DNA of 64,000 nt from Parasphingorhabdus litoris DSM 22379 (GTDB lineage Bacteria; Pseudomonadota; Alphaproteobacteria; Sphingomonadales; Sphingomonadaceae): positions 3,341,001-3,405,000 of the forward strand of contig NZ_CP086727.1 in assembly GCF_020906275.1 (NCBI RefSeq). The letters run 5' to 3'. Under the pieces are notes generated by a model. It was given only the letters and a program-made list of their open reading frames with translations, ran no database searches and was not told the DNA's origin. This document shows positions 1 to 8,620 of this stretch, piece after piece. A program made the translations under genes and the position numbers. Numbering within the stretch: the stretch's first letter is position 1; each line of letters begins with the position of its first letter.

Positions 1-2
1 TG

Positions 3-248
3 CTAGACCTTATGGCAGCGCAACTGGAAGGGACTAAAGTTGCGGTTTCAAGCCTCTGTATCGCAGCTGCCGTGCCGCCAACGACGGCGCTGCGGTGGAT
101 TAAAACCATGACCGAAGAAGGTGTCTTTCTTCGCAAAGCGGACAAAAAAGACGGGCGCCGGATTTTTATCGAACTCAGTGACGAAGCGGCAGCGGGCATG
201 ATCAGGATTTTTGACTTGGTACGTCATGAAGGATTGATGCTGATCTGA
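3..248 (+). CDS. Winged-helix (MarR-like) DNA-binding protein, 3' part only
   Basis: The frame is open to the left edge of the window, so only the C-terminal ~81 residues are present. Visible are a recognition-helix-like stretch (PPTTALRWIKTMTEEG) and then a wing-like basic hairpin (KADKKDGRRIFIELSD), the order found in MarR-type winged-helix regulators, where a second helix packs after the wing. The internal ATG at 12 is unlikely to be the true start because the frame reads through upstream of it. Targets are unknown. It ends 80 bp before the convergent rpsT gene, with a hairpin between them. The family call rests on pattern only. Confidence 0.6.
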   Translation, partial: LDLMAAQLEGTKVAVSSLCIAAAVPPTTALRWIKTMTEEGVFLRKADKKDGRRIFIELSDEAAAGMIRIFDLVRHEGLMLI

Positions 249-256
249 TTCGCACA

Positions 257-285
257 AAAGAAAACCCGCCAGTGATCGGGCGGGT
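257..285 (-). terminator. Rho-independent terminator of rpsT
   Basis: A GC stem (ACCCGCC at 264-270 pairing with GGGCGGGT at 278-285) with a 7-nt loop is followed, in the leftward direction, by a T-rich tract (TTTTCTTTT). This matches an intrinsic terminator for rpsT. It also sits just after the convergent winged-helix gene, but the right-hand side lacks a strong T run. Confidence 0.75.
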
Positions 286-327
286 AATTCTTGTTCAAAC
301 TATCTGTCTGGCCCAGACCAGAACTGC

Positions 328-591
328 TTATCCCAGTGCAGCAACCCGTTTTGTCAGACGGCTGAATTTCCGTGAGGCAGTATTCTTGTGGAACACTCCG
401 CGTGCAACACCGCGTGCCAATTCGGGCTGAACAGCGGCAAGAGCGGTAGCCGCAGCGGCTTTGTCGCCGGCTTCCAAAGCGGCTTCAACAGATTTGATCT
501 TCGTGCGAATCTGGCTCACACGGTTCTTATTGATAACCGTACGGCGCGCGTTGCGACGGATACGTTTCTTTGCTTGCGGCGTATTAGCCAT
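328..591 (-). CDS. rpsT: 30S ribosomal protein S20
   Basis: This 87-residue basic protein begins [20 protein letters not shown] and matches S20 in length and in its Lys/Arg/Ala-rich, all-helical composition. S20 binds 16S rRNA early in 30S assembly. It is a stand-alone gene followed by a clear terminator at 257-285. The next gene upstream is mutM on the same strand, whose end lies 127 bp away, so rpsT probably has its own promoter there. The identification is secure. Confidence 0.97.
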   Translation of the reverse strand: MANTPQAKKRIRRNARRTVINKNRVSQIRTKIKSVEAALEAGDKAAAATALAAVQPELARGVARGVFHKNTASRKFSRLTKRVAALG

Positions 592-718
592 GAAATTTCC
601 TCAAAACTGAAATGCTGGGAAGCCGTCGATTACATATGCAATCTCGGCTCAGGTCGGCGGTCATTAGCTTCCCAGATGATTCCCGTCAATAGCTTAGTCA
701 AACAAGTGCAAATCAGCC

Positions 719-1531
719 CTAACGCTGACATTTCCGACAATAAAAGGTCGAGCGACCACTATCAACCTTGCGCACCACAGGCGCCCCACAAGCACAATCT
801 TCGCCCTCCCGGCCATAAACCAGCCAATCCTTCGAAAAATAGCCCAATTCTCCGTCAGGTTGGGCAAAATCCCGCAAAGATGAACCGCCAGCGGCAATCG
901 CTGCTTCCAATACTGCTTTGATCGCCTTCACCAATTTGTCATAGCGCGGTTTTGATATGCTCTTGCCCATCCGGCTTGGCGATATTCCGGCCATATGCAA
1001 AGCTTCGCAGACATAAATATTGCCGAGCCCCGCGACATTGCGCTGATCGAGCAGCAACTGTTTGATCGGTGCCTTGCGGTCTTTTGTTGCTGCTTTCAAA
1101 TAAGTGCCGTTAAAAGCCTCGCTTAGCGGCTCCGGGCCCATAGCAGCGAACGGTCCAAATAGCTCCACTTCATCGGCTCGAATCAGGTCGAGAGAACCGA
1201 AACGACGCGGATCATTAAGCACCAATCGCCGATTTTCTTCAGTTTCCAGCAACAGATGGTCGTGCTTTTCCAACTCCACCGGATCAATCCGCCAACGGCC
1301 AGACATGCCTAGGTGAAATATCATGACATCACCGCGATCGGTCTCGATTAAGCCGTATTTGGCGCGCCGCGACAGTTGCGTGACCCGTGCGCCCGTCATC
1401 CGCTGGCGCAGATCAGCGGGGATTGAACGGCGCAGATCAGCGCGGCGCGGCTCGACCAGGGTCAGCCTGTTCCCTTCCAGTACGGGCCGCAAACCGGCGA
1501 CCGTAGTTTCCACTTCTGGCAGTTCTGGCAT
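719..1531 (-). CDS. mutM: Formamidopyrimidine-DNA glycosylase
   Basis: This 270-residue bifunctional glycosylase/AP lyase removes 8-oxoguanine and Fapy lesions. It starts MPELPEVETT, so Pro2 (the Schiff-base nucleophile after Met removal) and Glu3 are present. The conserved catalytic lysine sits in RRAKYGL near residue 57. The C-terminal zinc finger is intact (CACG...FYCRKCQR, four cysteines) and closes the protein. Length is normal. It is divergent from ubiE, and the 160-bp gap between them must hold both promoters. The order rpsT-mutM with divergent ubiE-ubiB is common in alphaproteobacteria. Confidence 0.96.
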   Translation of the reverse strand: MPELPEVETTVAGLRPVLEGNRLTLVEPRRADLRRSIPADLRQRMTGARVTQLSRRAKYGLIETDRGDVMIFHLGMSGRWRIDPVELEKHDHLLLETEENRRLVLNDPRRFGSLDLIRADEVELFGPFAAMGPEPLSEAFNGTYLKAATKDRKAPIKQLLLDQRNVAGLGNIYVCEALHMAGISPSRMGKSISKPRYDKLVKAIKAVLEAAIAAGGSSLRDFAQPDGELGYFSKDWLVYGREGEDCACGAPVVRKVDSGRSTFYCRKCQR

Positions 1532-1691
1532 CAGGCCCCTCTAATTATCGTAACATCGCTCTGTGCAGCAGCTACAGGGTGATTGCAGTGCTGCCAAGCG
1601 TCGTCTAATGCTTGTCATTCTAAACCCCTCTACATCGATTCTGCCATGTCGTTTTCGGGGGTCTAAATCCAAGGGCTTGAGCAACCAGATT

Positions 1692-2429
1692 ATGATCGAA
1701 ACCAAGACAGTCTCCTTCGGCTATGAAGAGGTGGATGAAGATGAGAAGGTTGGTCGTGTTGGCCAGGTCTTCTCCAGCGTCGCGAGCAAATATGATGTGA
1801 TGAACGACGCCATGAGCGCTGGTACGCATCGACTGTGGAAGGATCGCTTTGCGCGCCGGGTCAAACCCCGGGCCGGCGAAGAGATTCTCGATATGGCCGG
1901 CGGCACAGGCGATATCGCGTTTCGCATGGTCGATAGTGGCGCGAACATTACGGTTGCCGATATCAACCCCGACATGCTTTCCGAAGGACTCGACCGCGCC
2001 ATCAAGAAAGGCGAAGGGCGATTGGTCTGGAGCGAGCAGGATGCTGAGAACCTCAACTTCCCCGACGCACATTTCGACGCCTACACAATCGTCTTTGGCA
2101 TCCGCAACGTTACCCACATCGAAAAAGCATTGGCTGAAGCCTATCGCGTCTTGCGTTATGGTGGACGCTTTTACTGCATGGAATTTTCAAAAACGTTATG
2201 GCCTGGATTTGATAAGGTCTATGATTTCTATTCGCATCGCGTGCTGCCCAAAATCGGCAAGGCAGTCGCGAATGATGAAGACAGTTACCGCTATCTGGCG
2301 GAGTCGATCGACCGCTTTCCGCCAATGGAAAAATTTCGTGACATGATAGAAGATGCCGGCTTTGCTCAGACCAAGGTCGAACCCATGATGGGCGGCCTTG
2401 TTGCTATCCATAGCGGCTGGAAAGTCTGA
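1692..2429 (+). CDS. ubiE: Ubiquinone/menaquinone biosynthesis C-methyltransferase
   Basis: This 245-residue SAM-dependent C-methyltransferase of ubiquinone synthesis carries SAM motif I as DMAGGTGDIAFR, an acidic end of strand 2 (ADINPDM), and the family segment FGIRNVTHIEKAL. The open frame reaches back to 1563, but the first 43 residues are not UbiE-like. The ATG at 1692 (MIETKTVSFGY) gives the usual family N-terminus and length. No strong Shine-Dalgarno site precedes it. ubiB follows after 13 bp, so the two are likely co-transcribed, with coaBC and dut behind them. Confidence 0.95.
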   Translation: MIETKTVSFGYEEVDEDEKVGRVGQVFSSVASKYDVMNDAMSAGTHRLWKDRFARRVKPRAGEEILDMAGGTGDIAFRMVDSGANITVADINPDMLSEGLDRAIKKGEGRLVWSEQDAENLNFPDAHFDAYTIVFGIRNVTHIEKALAEAYRVLRYGGRFYCMEFSKTLWPGFDKVYDFYSHRVLPKIGKAVANDEDSYRYLAESIDRFPPMEKFRDMIEDAGFAQTKVEPMMGGLVAIHSGWKV

Positions 2430-2442
2430 GCACTCTCATAGC

Positions 2443-4008
2443 ATGACATCATCCAGAACCCATATCTTCCGCCTGCTCAAATGGGGCCGCACGCTCGCCA
2501 AATATCGAGCGCTGGAGGACTTAGAAAAGCACAAGACTACGCCACCGATGCTACGACGCCTATTTCGCTTGGCGCGGCTGGTCACTGTCCAATCAAAAAC
2601 AACCGATTATTCTGCGGCATTTCAGTCTATCGGTCCTGCGGCGATCAAACTGGGTCAAACATTGGCAACCCGGCCTGACATTATCGGCGAAGAAGCCGCG
2701 CGCGACCTACTGCAATTACAAGATAATCTGCCGCCGGTTTCCTTTGATAAGATCCAGGATGAAATAGAAGGCAGTTTGGGAAAGCCGATTGAAGAGCTTT
2801 ATAGTCACATTCATCCTGAACCGGTAGGCGCAGCTTCCATTGCACAGGTTCACCGGGCGACCACCGTTGATGGCAAAGAAGTCGCGGTCAAAGTGCTGCG
2901 ACCGGGCATTATCAAGAAATTTACGGCCGACATTGAAACCTATGAATGGGCTGCGGCTCACCTGGAAGCAATGGGCGGTGAAGCGAAACGGTTGCGTCCA
3001 CAGCTGGTCATTGCCAATTTCCGCCGCTGGACCATGCGCGAATTGGATCTCCGCCGCGAAGCTGCATCGGCTTCAGAGCTTGATGAACATATGGCCAATG
3101 TCGAGCAGTTTGAAATCCCTAAGATAGACTGGGACCGGACATCGGGCCGGGTGCTGACGCTTGATTGGGTCGATGGCATAAAAATTTCGCGCCGCGATGA
3201 TCTGATCGCGGCTGGTCATGATTTGAATGATATTGCCAACCGGCTGGTTCACACGTTCCTGAAACAGGCGATTGAGGCGGGCTATTTCCACGCGGATATG
3301 CATCAGGGCAATTTGTTCGTGAAAGCCGATGGTACCATTGTTGCCATCGATTTTGGCATCATGGGCCGAATCAACAAGAAAGCGCGTTTCTGGCTCGCGG
3401 AGATTTTATACGGTCTGACCACCGGCAATTATAAGCGCGTCGCGGAAATCCACTTTGAAGCGCAATATGTGCCCGACCATCATAGCATGGAGGATTTCGC
3501 GACAGCGTTACGCGCCGTCGGCGAACCGATGCGCGGCAAGCCGGTGAGCGAGCTTTCGGTCGGTGATATGCTCGATGGCTTATTCGCCATCACCCGCGAT
3601 TTCGACATGGAAACCCAGCCGCATTTGCTGTTGCTGCAGAAGACCATGGTAATGGTCGAAGGGATCGCAACCGATCTTAATCCCAGCATCAATATGTGGG
3701 ACGCCAGCGGACCTTATGTGAAAAACTGGATCCGGGGTGAATTGGGGCCGGAAGCGGCCATAGCCGACCGGATTAATTCTGACATGGATACGCTGATGAT
3801 GCTGCCCGACATTGTGCGGCGGCTCGATCAACAGCTTCCGCGCCAAGGCGGCGCTCCGCCGCCACCGCCTGTGGCTGATGTGGAACTAATCTGGGAGCGC
3901 AGCAAGCCAGGGCATAGTGGCGGATTTTGGCGTTATGCCTTAACCGCTGTTATAGCCGCATCAGCGGGCGCAGGGGCGCTGTGGATGTGGGGACAAAGCT
4001 GGCTATGA
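2443..4008 (+). CDS. ubiB: ABC1/UbiB atypical kinase of ubiquinone biosynthesis
   Basis: This 521-residue UbiB-family ATPase is needed for ubiquinone synthesis. Hallmarks seen are the KxGQ region AIKLGQTLATRPD, the ATP-site lysine in VAVKVLRPGI, the catalytic-loop-like FHADMHQGNLFV, and the metal-binding IDFGIMGRI. A Pro-rich stretch (GGAPPPPPVAD) precedes a C-terminal hydrophobic segment (YALTAVIAASAGAGALWMW) that probably anchors it to the inner membrane. The ATG at 2443 fits the family N-terminus better than the earlier frame opening at 2398, which overlaps ubiE. Its stop overlaps the coaBC start. Confidence 0.95.
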   Translation: MTSSRTHIFRLLKWGRTLAKYRALEDLEKHKTTPPMLRRLFRLARLVTVQSKTTDYSAAFQSIGPAAIKLGQTLATRPDIIGEEAARDLLQLQDNLPPVSFDKIQDEIEGSLGKPIEELYSHIHPEPVGAASIAQVHRATTVDGKEVAVKVLRPGIIKKFTADIETYEWAAAHLEAMGGEAKRLRPQLVIANFRRWTMRELDLRREAASASELDEHMANVEQFEIPKIDWDRTSGRVLTLDWVDGIKISRRDDLIAAGHDLNDIANRLVHTFLKQAIEAGYFHADMHQGNLFVKADGTIVAIDFGIMGRINKKARFWLAEILYGLTTGNYKRVAEIHFEAQYVPDHHSMEDFATALRAVGEPMRGKPVSELSVGDMLDGLFAITRDFDMETQPHLLLLQKTMVMVEGIATDLNPSINMWDASGPYVKNWIRGELGPEAAIADRINSDMDTLMMLPDIVRRLDQQLPRQGGAPPPPPVADVELIWERSKPGHSGGFWRYALTAVIAASAGAGALWMWGQSWL

Positions 4009-5276
4009 CAAAACCCAAACATATCCTTCTGATTATCGGCGGTGGAATCGCCGCCTATAAGGCCAGTGAATTAATCCGCCTGATCCGTAAAGCGGGCATG
4101 ACGGTCCGCTGTGTTTTGACCGAATCGGGCGGGCAATTTGTTACGCCGATGACGTTGGCAGCGCTTTCCGAGAATGAAGTACACACTACGCTCTGGTCTT
4201 TGAAAGACGAGACGGAAATGGGCCATATTCAATTGTCTCGCGAAGCGGATTTGGTGGTGATCTGTCCAGCGACAGCCAATTTAATGGCCAAAATGGCGGG
4301 GGGTGTTGCCGATGACTTGGCGACAACCTTATTGCTCGCAACCGATACGCAGGTGCTGGCCGTGCCCGCTATGAACGTGCGCATGTGGGACCATCCGGCA
4401 ACCCAGCGCAACATCGAACAACTGCGCTCTGATGGCGTAATTGTAATGCCGCCGGATGAAGGCGATATGGCTTGCGGCGAGTTCGGCCCAGGCCGATTGC
4501 CCGAACCACCAGCGGTGATGGAAGAGATCATGCGCCATCTTAGTGGAGATACTGAGTCACCGACGCTGATCGGCGAAAATGAACTTGGTCATAATCCACT
4601 GGAAGGGCAGCCAGCTTTTGCGCCCGACCAACATCGTCCGCTCCACGGCAAACATGTTTTGATAACCGCTGGCCCGACGCGCGAGCCGATTGACCCTGTG
4701 CGCTATATCGCCAACCGATCGTCCGGGCGTCAGGGTTTTGCCATTGCCGCTGCTGCAGCTGAAGCAGGCGCACAGGTCACATTGGTGGCTGGGCCGGTTC
4801 ATCTGCCGACGCCCGCCGGAGTGATGCGGGTTGATGTCGAGACAGCCTTAGAAATGGAAGCGGCTGTGCACGACGCCTTGCCCTCGGATATTGCGATCAT
4901 GGTAGCCGCTGTCGCCGACTGGCGCGCAGACGCGCGTGCGGAACAGAAAATCAAGAAGCAAAAGGGCGATGCACCTGCTCCTCTCGCATTGGTTGAGAAT
5001 CCGGATATATTGGCGGGCCTTGCAAGGCATGAAAAACGTCCAGGCTTATTGATAGGGTTTGCCGCCGAAACCGAAAAGATCGAAGAGCATGCTCGCGCAA
5101 AATTGGCCAAAAAAGGATGCGATTGGATTGTTGCCAATGATGTATCCGGCGATGTGATGGGCGGCTCGGATAATAGCGTACATATTGTTACCGCCAATGG
5201 CACCGAAATTTGGGAACGACTTCCCAAACCTGAAGTCGCCCGGAGGCTGGTACAAAAAATCATTGAAGAGATTTGA
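4005..5276 (+). CDS. coaBC: Bifunctional phosphopantothenoylcysteine decarboxylase / phosphopantothenate-cysteine ligase
   Basis: This 423-residue two-domain enzyme performs two consecutive steps of CoA synthesis. The N-terminal flavin decarboxylase domain shows [14 protein letters not shown], the [15 protein letters not shown] segment, the substrate-clamp [14 protein letters not shown], and the Cys-containing [11 protein letters not shown]. The CoaB domain begins near residue 215 with [25 protein letters not shown]. The start at 4005 overlaps the ubiB stop in an ATGA arrangement, indicating translational coupling. An earlier frame opening (3927) would lie inside ubiB and is rejected. Confidence 0.96.
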   Translation: MTKPKHILLIIGGGIAAYKASELIRLIRKAGMTVRCVLTESGGQFVTPMTLAALSENEVHTTLWSLKDETEMGHIQLSREADLVVICPATANLMAKMAGGVADDLATTLLLATDTQVLAVPAMNVRMWDHPATQRNIEQLRSDGVIVMPPDEGDMACGEFGPGRLPEPPAVMEEIMRHLSGDTESPTLIGENELGHNPLEGQPAFAPDQHRPLHGKHVLITAGPTREPIDPVRYIANRSSGRQGFAIAAAAAEAGAQVTLVAGPVHLPTPAGVMRVDVETALEMEAAVHDALPSDIAIMVAAVADWRADARAEQKIKKQKGDAPAPLALVENPDILAGLARHEKRPGLLIGFAAETEKIEEHARAKLAKKGCDWIVANDVSGDVMGGSDNSVHIVTANGTEIWERLPKPEVARRLVQKIIEEI

Positions 5277-5283
5277 GGAATTA

Positions 5284-5730
5284 ATGTTTGAACCGATAGA
5301 GATAGCCGTGAAGCGGCTGGATGGTGCCGGCGATTTACCTTTGCCCAGTTACGAAACAAGCGGCTCCGCCGGCATGGATGTCCGCGCAGCTGAAGCAGCC
5401 ACTATCGCCCCCGGCAAGCGAGGCTTGATCGGCACTGGATTCGCCTTCGCTATACCGCAAGGCTATGAGGTACAGGTGCGGCCGCGTTCTGGCTTGGCTT
5501 TGAAAAAGGGTATATCTGTTCTCAATACCCCTGGAACGATCGATAGCGACTATCGCGGAGAGATAAAGGTGATCCTTGCCAATTTGGGCGACGAAGACTT
5601 TGTTGTCGAACGTGGTGACCGGATTGCGCAGATTGTCGTCGCCCCAGTCCAACGCGGGAATCTTGTGGAAGTCGAAATACTTGATAATACTGCACGCGGT
5701 ACTGGTGGTTTCGGTTCCACCGGTGTATAG
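5284..5730 (+). CDS. dut: Deoxyuridine 5'-triphosphate nucleotidohydrolase
   Basis: This 148-residue trimeric dUTPase hydrolyses dUTP to dUMP and pyrophosphate, keeping uracil out of DNA. All five family motifs are visible in order: [43 protein letters not shown] and [10 protein letters not shown]. The ATG at 5284 follows a GAGGAA ribosome site and starts 8 nt after the coaBC stop; the coaBC-dut order is a frequent alphaproteobacterial pairing. An upstream in-frame opening at 5185 lies within coaBC and is not used. Confidence 0.97.
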   Translation: MFEPIEIAVKRLDGAGDLPLPSYETSGSAGMDVRAAEAATIAPGKRGLIGTGFAFAIPQGYEVQVRPRSGLALKKGISVLNTPGTIDSDYRGEIKVILANLGDEDFVVERGDRIAQIVVAPVQRGNLVEVEILDNTARGTGGFGSTGV

Positions 5731-5765
5731 TTTGGTAACTGCATGTTTTTGGAAAGGAACGACTG

Positions 5766-6170
5766 ATGATTGACCTTCTTTTTGCTATGGCTATCGCGGG
5801 CACTGCGACGCAAGATGCCGATATTGCTACGGCTATGCCTGCCAACTATGCTGTTTTGGAAACAGCACGATTTACCAAACCAATCCATTATGCGGAACGT
5901 CATGAGCTGGCAGCAGAACGTCTCGCAAAAAAGGCAAAATGCAATCTGCCAACGGCACAACAATGGGTTCATGCGAGAATCGAAGCCGCAATTTTGGTTA
6001 CGCCAGACGGCAAGCTTGCCAAGGTTGTACCTGTTGAAAGCGGTTGCCGCGAACTTGAAGTTTATATGGTCAACCACCTCAATAAATATGCAAGCAAGGC
6101 CGGTCCAATTTCGAGCAGCAGCAAAAACACGTGGTATAAAACAGCGATGCATTTCCGCTGGCCTGAATGA
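5766..6170 (+). CDS. Small secreted protein with TonB-C-terminus-like fold
   Basis: This 134-residue protein is preceded by a good ribosome site (GGAAAGGAAC). The first ~19 residues (MIDLLFAMAIAGTATQDAD) are compatible with an export signal. The C-terminal half, VHARIEAAILVTPDGKLAKVVPVESGCRELEV up to MHFRWPE, has the strand-helix-strand pattern of the TonB C-terminal domain, but there is no proline-rich spacer or clear N-terminal anchor. Two cysteines may form a disulfide. Its stop overlaps the moeB start (ATGA). Function is unknown; the TonB_C likeness is a pattern judgement. Confidence 0.65.
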   Translation: MIDLLFAMAIAGTATQDADIATAMPANYAVLETARFTKPIHYAERHELAAERLAKKAKCNLPTAQQWVHARIEAAILVTPDGKLAKVVPVESGCRELEVYMVNHLNKYASKAGPISSSSKNTWYKTAMHFRWPE

Positions 6171-6949
6171 GCGATCTAACCGACCAACAGCTTGATCGAT
6201 ATGCGCGGCATATCGTTCTTAGAGATATTGGCGGGATTGGTCAGAAGAAAATCCTTGGCGGCCATGTTTTGATCGTTGGGGCGGGCGGTATCGGCTGTCC
6301 CGCTATTCAGTATCTTGCAGCTGCTGGCATTGGTTCTCTTACGATTATTGATGATGATATTGTGTCGCTTTCAAATCTTCAGCGGCAGGTTTTATTTTTT
6401 ACTGAGGATATCGGATTGCCGAAGGTGGAAGTTGCCGAAAGTGCCGCGCAACGGGTAAATCCGGATATCAATATAAACACTATTAATCAAAGACTTACCG
6501 CGCAGCATTTCTCAGATGATGCTGCAGCATTTTTTGAGCAGTTTGATGTCATTCTCGACGGTTCAGACAATTACCAAACCCGGCTTCTGGTATCCGACTA
6601 TTCCATAGCGCACCGGGTTCCGCTGGTATCCGCCGCCATTGGTCAGTTCCAGGGGCAGCTTGGCCTGTTCCGCGGCTGGGAAAAAGACAAGCCATGCTAT
6701 CGCTGTTTTGTCGGCGATGCACTCGACCCCGATGATTGCGATAATTGTTCGGAAGTTGGCGTCCTGGGTGCGATGGTGGGTCTGATGGGCAGCTTTGCCG
6801 CCATGGAAGCGATCCGGGTGCTTACCGGCTTTGGCGATGATCCGGCCGGCAAACTGCAACTGTTCGACGGCCTGAAACCTTCGATGCGCAGCATAAACCT
6901 GCCCAAAGATCCGGAGTGCAAAAGCTGCGGAGCGTTGCGCAAAGGCTGA
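6167..6949 (+). CDS. moeB: Molybdopterin-synthase adenylyltransferase (ThiF/MoeB/HesA family)
   Basis: This 260-residue E1-like enzyme adenylates the C-terminal glycine of the small sulfur carrier (MoaD, or ThiS in the ThiF role). Seen are the nucleotide-binding GAGGIGCPAIQYL, an acidic strand end (IIDDDIVSLSNLQRQ, with the family arginine), and two zinc-ligand pairs (CYRC...; CKSCGAL at the C-terminus). There is no rhodanese domain, as in short MoeB forms. It overlaps the upstream gene by 4 nt. A molybdopterin oxidoreductase at 49434-51653 could be a consumer of the cofactor, although the genes are far apart. Confidence 0.92.
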   Translation: MSDLTDQQLDRYARHIVLRDIGGIGQKKILGGHVLIVGAGGIGCPAIQYLAAAGIGSLTIIDDDIVSLSNLQRQVLFFTEDIGLPKVEVAESAAQRVNPDININTINQRLTAQHFSDDAAAFFEQFDVILDGSDNYQTRLLVSDYSIAHRVPLVSAAIGQFQGQLGLFRGWEKDKPCYRCFVGDALDPDDCDNCSEVGVLGAMVGLMGSFAAMEAIRVLTGFGDDPAGKLQLFDGLKPSMRSINLPKDPECKSCGALRKG

Positions 6950-7017
6950 CCGACGGCCGGCCAATTGCCTTTCTCCCGATATTGCGCAATGATTGCGCGA
7001 AACAGGGGAGAATAATC

Positions 7018-7422
7018 ATGACGATACCGGTAACCGGACTGGCGGCGGCCATTTGCGCGCTCATGCTGATCTACACCGCCTATGCCACCGTGAAGATACG
7101 CTTTGCCAATAAGATCGGCTTTGGCGATGGTGACAATCCCGACCTGCTGACGGCGCGGCGTATCCATGCCAATCTGGCCGAACACGCGCCGCTTTTCCTG
7201 ATCATGCTGGGCGTGCTGGAACTGGCGGGTGCCTGGCATTGGGGCATTACAGCCGTGGCCGCTATATTCCTGATCGGCCGCGCGGCGCATATTTTCGGGA
7301 TGAACCAGCATCACAAGGGTGGTTCTCCAATTTTTCGTCAGATTGGCGTGATCGCCACATGGATCACTACCGTGATTCTAGCGCTATGGATCATCTACCT
7401 GTTCGTGACGCTGCATGTTTAG
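7018..7422 (+). CDS. MAPEG-family integral membrane protein
   Basis: This 134-residue protein has four predicted membrane segments (residues ~4-22, 60-80, 82-100 and 110-131). The family feature is the segment between the first two: ARRIHANLAEHAPLFLIMLGVLEL, as in MAPEG proteins (the eicosanoid/glutathione metabolism membrane family). The ATG at 7018 follows a GGGGAGAATAATC ribosome site; the longer frame from 6916 overlaps moeB. Bacterial MAPEG proteins mostly lack assigned substrates, so a glutathione-linked role is only a family-level suggestion. Confidence 0.88.
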   Translation: MTIPVTGLAAAICALMLIYTAYATVKIRFANKIGFGDGDNPDLLTARRIHANLAEHAPLFLIMLGVLELAGAWHWGITAVAAIFLIGRAAHIFGMNQHHKGGSPIFRQIGVIATWITTVILALWIIYLFVTLHV

Positions 7423-7443
7423 GGGCGTAGGTAACAGCAAAGC

Positions 7444-7782
7444 CTAAAGACTAGCCCCATCCACTTCGCGGACCGGCAGATGCTGCCAGTCGTCCGGATC
7501 GAACATTCGCATATTGATACCCATGCGATCGGGCGGCGCTGTGCGCGGCGTCCAATGGGTATGCGACCCGCAGCGCTTGCAATTCCACAGCGTGATCATT
7601 TTGTCGCCCTGCACATAACTATTCAACATCTCGGGCGCGGCTTCAATTTTCACCACATCCGGATTCCAGAAACCACCCCGCCAACCGGTTTTCCGGCACA
7701 AGGAACAATTGCAATGCAATGTCTCTTCGGGTGGCTCCGGAACCGTAATCTGCACCGCACCGCAATGGCACTGGCCTTTCAT
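7444..7782 (-). CDS. GFA/CENP-V-type zinc protein
   Basis: This 112-residue protein has the cysteine layout of the glutathione-dependent formaldehyde-activating (GFA) family: QCHCGAV, then LHCNCSLCRKTG, then NCKRCGSHTHW. These ligate two zinc ions on a beta scaffold. The family name comes from formaldehyde-glutathione chemistry, but most members have no proven activity. It ends 22 bp from the convergent MAPEG gene and lies 14 bp after the sirtuin gene on the same strand, so the two are probably co-transcribed. Confidence 0.9.
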   Translation of the reverse strand: MKGQCHCGAVQITVPEPPEETLHCNCSLCRKTGWRGGFWNPDVVKIEAAPEMLNSYVQGDKMITLWNCKRCGSHTHWTPRTAPPDRMGINMRMFDPDDWQHLPVREVDGASL

Positions 7783-7796
7783 TTCAGCCCCCTATG

Positions 7797-8501
7797 TCAT
7801 CCATCGTTCAACACAGCCTCAACCCATGCGGGCACCAGCTCCCCCGCCTTGCCCATCCGGCTTTCATCAAAATACAGACTGCCATCCGAGGGATCCAGAT
7901 TCATTTCCAACGTCTGCGCACCATAATGAGCCGCGGATCGGACAAACCCTGCGGCCGGATAAACCGCGCCAGATGTTCCGATCGAAACGAACAGATCGCA
8001 TTGCGCCAAGGCCAGCTCAATCCGCTCCATCTGATAGGGTATTTCGCCAAACCAGACGATATCGGGCCTGAGCGCGATCTGATCACAATGCGGGCAGGCG
8101 GGACCGCTGGACAGGCTTTCGGTCACCACAGAACGCTCGCCACAGGCCAGACATAGTCCGCTCAAAAGCTCGCCATGCATATGCACCAGCCGCTGCGATC
8201 CGGCCCGGTCATGAAGGTCATCGACATTTTGCGTTACCAACAACAAGTCGCCGCCCCATTCCGCATCCAGCTTGGCCAGCGCCTTATGCGCCGGATTGGG
8301 ATGCACGGTCTGCAACTTGGCACGCCGCTCGTCATAAAATTTCTGGACCAGCGCCGGGTCACGCTGAAATGCCTCCGGCGTTGCGACATCTTCGACTCGG
8401 TGCCCTTCCCACAGGCCATCGGGTCCGCGAAAGGTGGCAACACCGCTTTCCGCGCTAATCCCCGCACCGGTCAAAATGACAATATTGTTTATTTCGCGCA
8501 T
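7797..8501 (-). CDS. cobB: NAD-dependent protein deacylase (sirtuin, CobB type)
   Basis: This 234-residue sirtuin removes acyl groups from lysines using NAD+. The Rossmann motif GAGISAESGVATFRGPDGLW, the QNVDDLH motif and the catalytic His in HMHGEL are present. A zinc site is formed by CLAC and CPHC pairs. FYDERR supplies the Tyr-x-x-Arg signature that in class III sirtuins reads the acid group of succinyl or malonyl lysine, so desuccinylase activity is likely. It is divergent from dapB, with an inverted repeat between them. Confidence 0.94.
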   Translation of the reverse strand: MREINNIVILTGAGISAESGVATFRGPDGLWEGHRVEDVATPEAFQRDPALVQKFYDERRAKLQTVHPNPAHKALAKLDAEWGGDLLLVTQNVDDLHDRAGSQRLVHMHGELLSGLCLACGERSVVTESLSSGPACPHCDQIALRPDIVWFGEIPYQMERIELALAQCDLFVSIGTSGAVYPAAGFVRSAAHYGAQTLEMNLDPSDGSLYFDESRMGKAGELVPAWVEAVLNDG

Positions 8502-8513
8502 TATTTCTTCTCG

Positions 8514-8603
8514 TCGTCACCCTGAACTTGTTTCAGGGTCCCCTTATCCACTAAGACAGCTTTTTGACGCAAAGTAGATGCTGAAACAAGTTCAGCATGA
8601 CGA
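8514..8603. repeat. Intergenic inverted repeat, family 1
   Basis: The left arm (8514-8540) and the right arm (8577-8603) are 27-nt near-inverted copies sharing the core CTGAACTTGTTTCAG, separated by 36 nt. The unit lies between the divergent cobB and dapB genes and reaches within 20 bp of the dapB start. A related but distinct unit is at 47998-48057. Such units are mobile-looking intergenic palindromes that may form long hairpins in RNA. Confidence 0.85.
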
Positions 8604-8620
8604 ATGTGGGGTGGGAAGTT

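Noticed and set aside
8597..8620. Earlier ATG as the dapB start
   Set aside because: It lies within the right arm of the intergenic repeat and adds residues not found in DapB; the ATG at 8621 gives the normal N-terminus.
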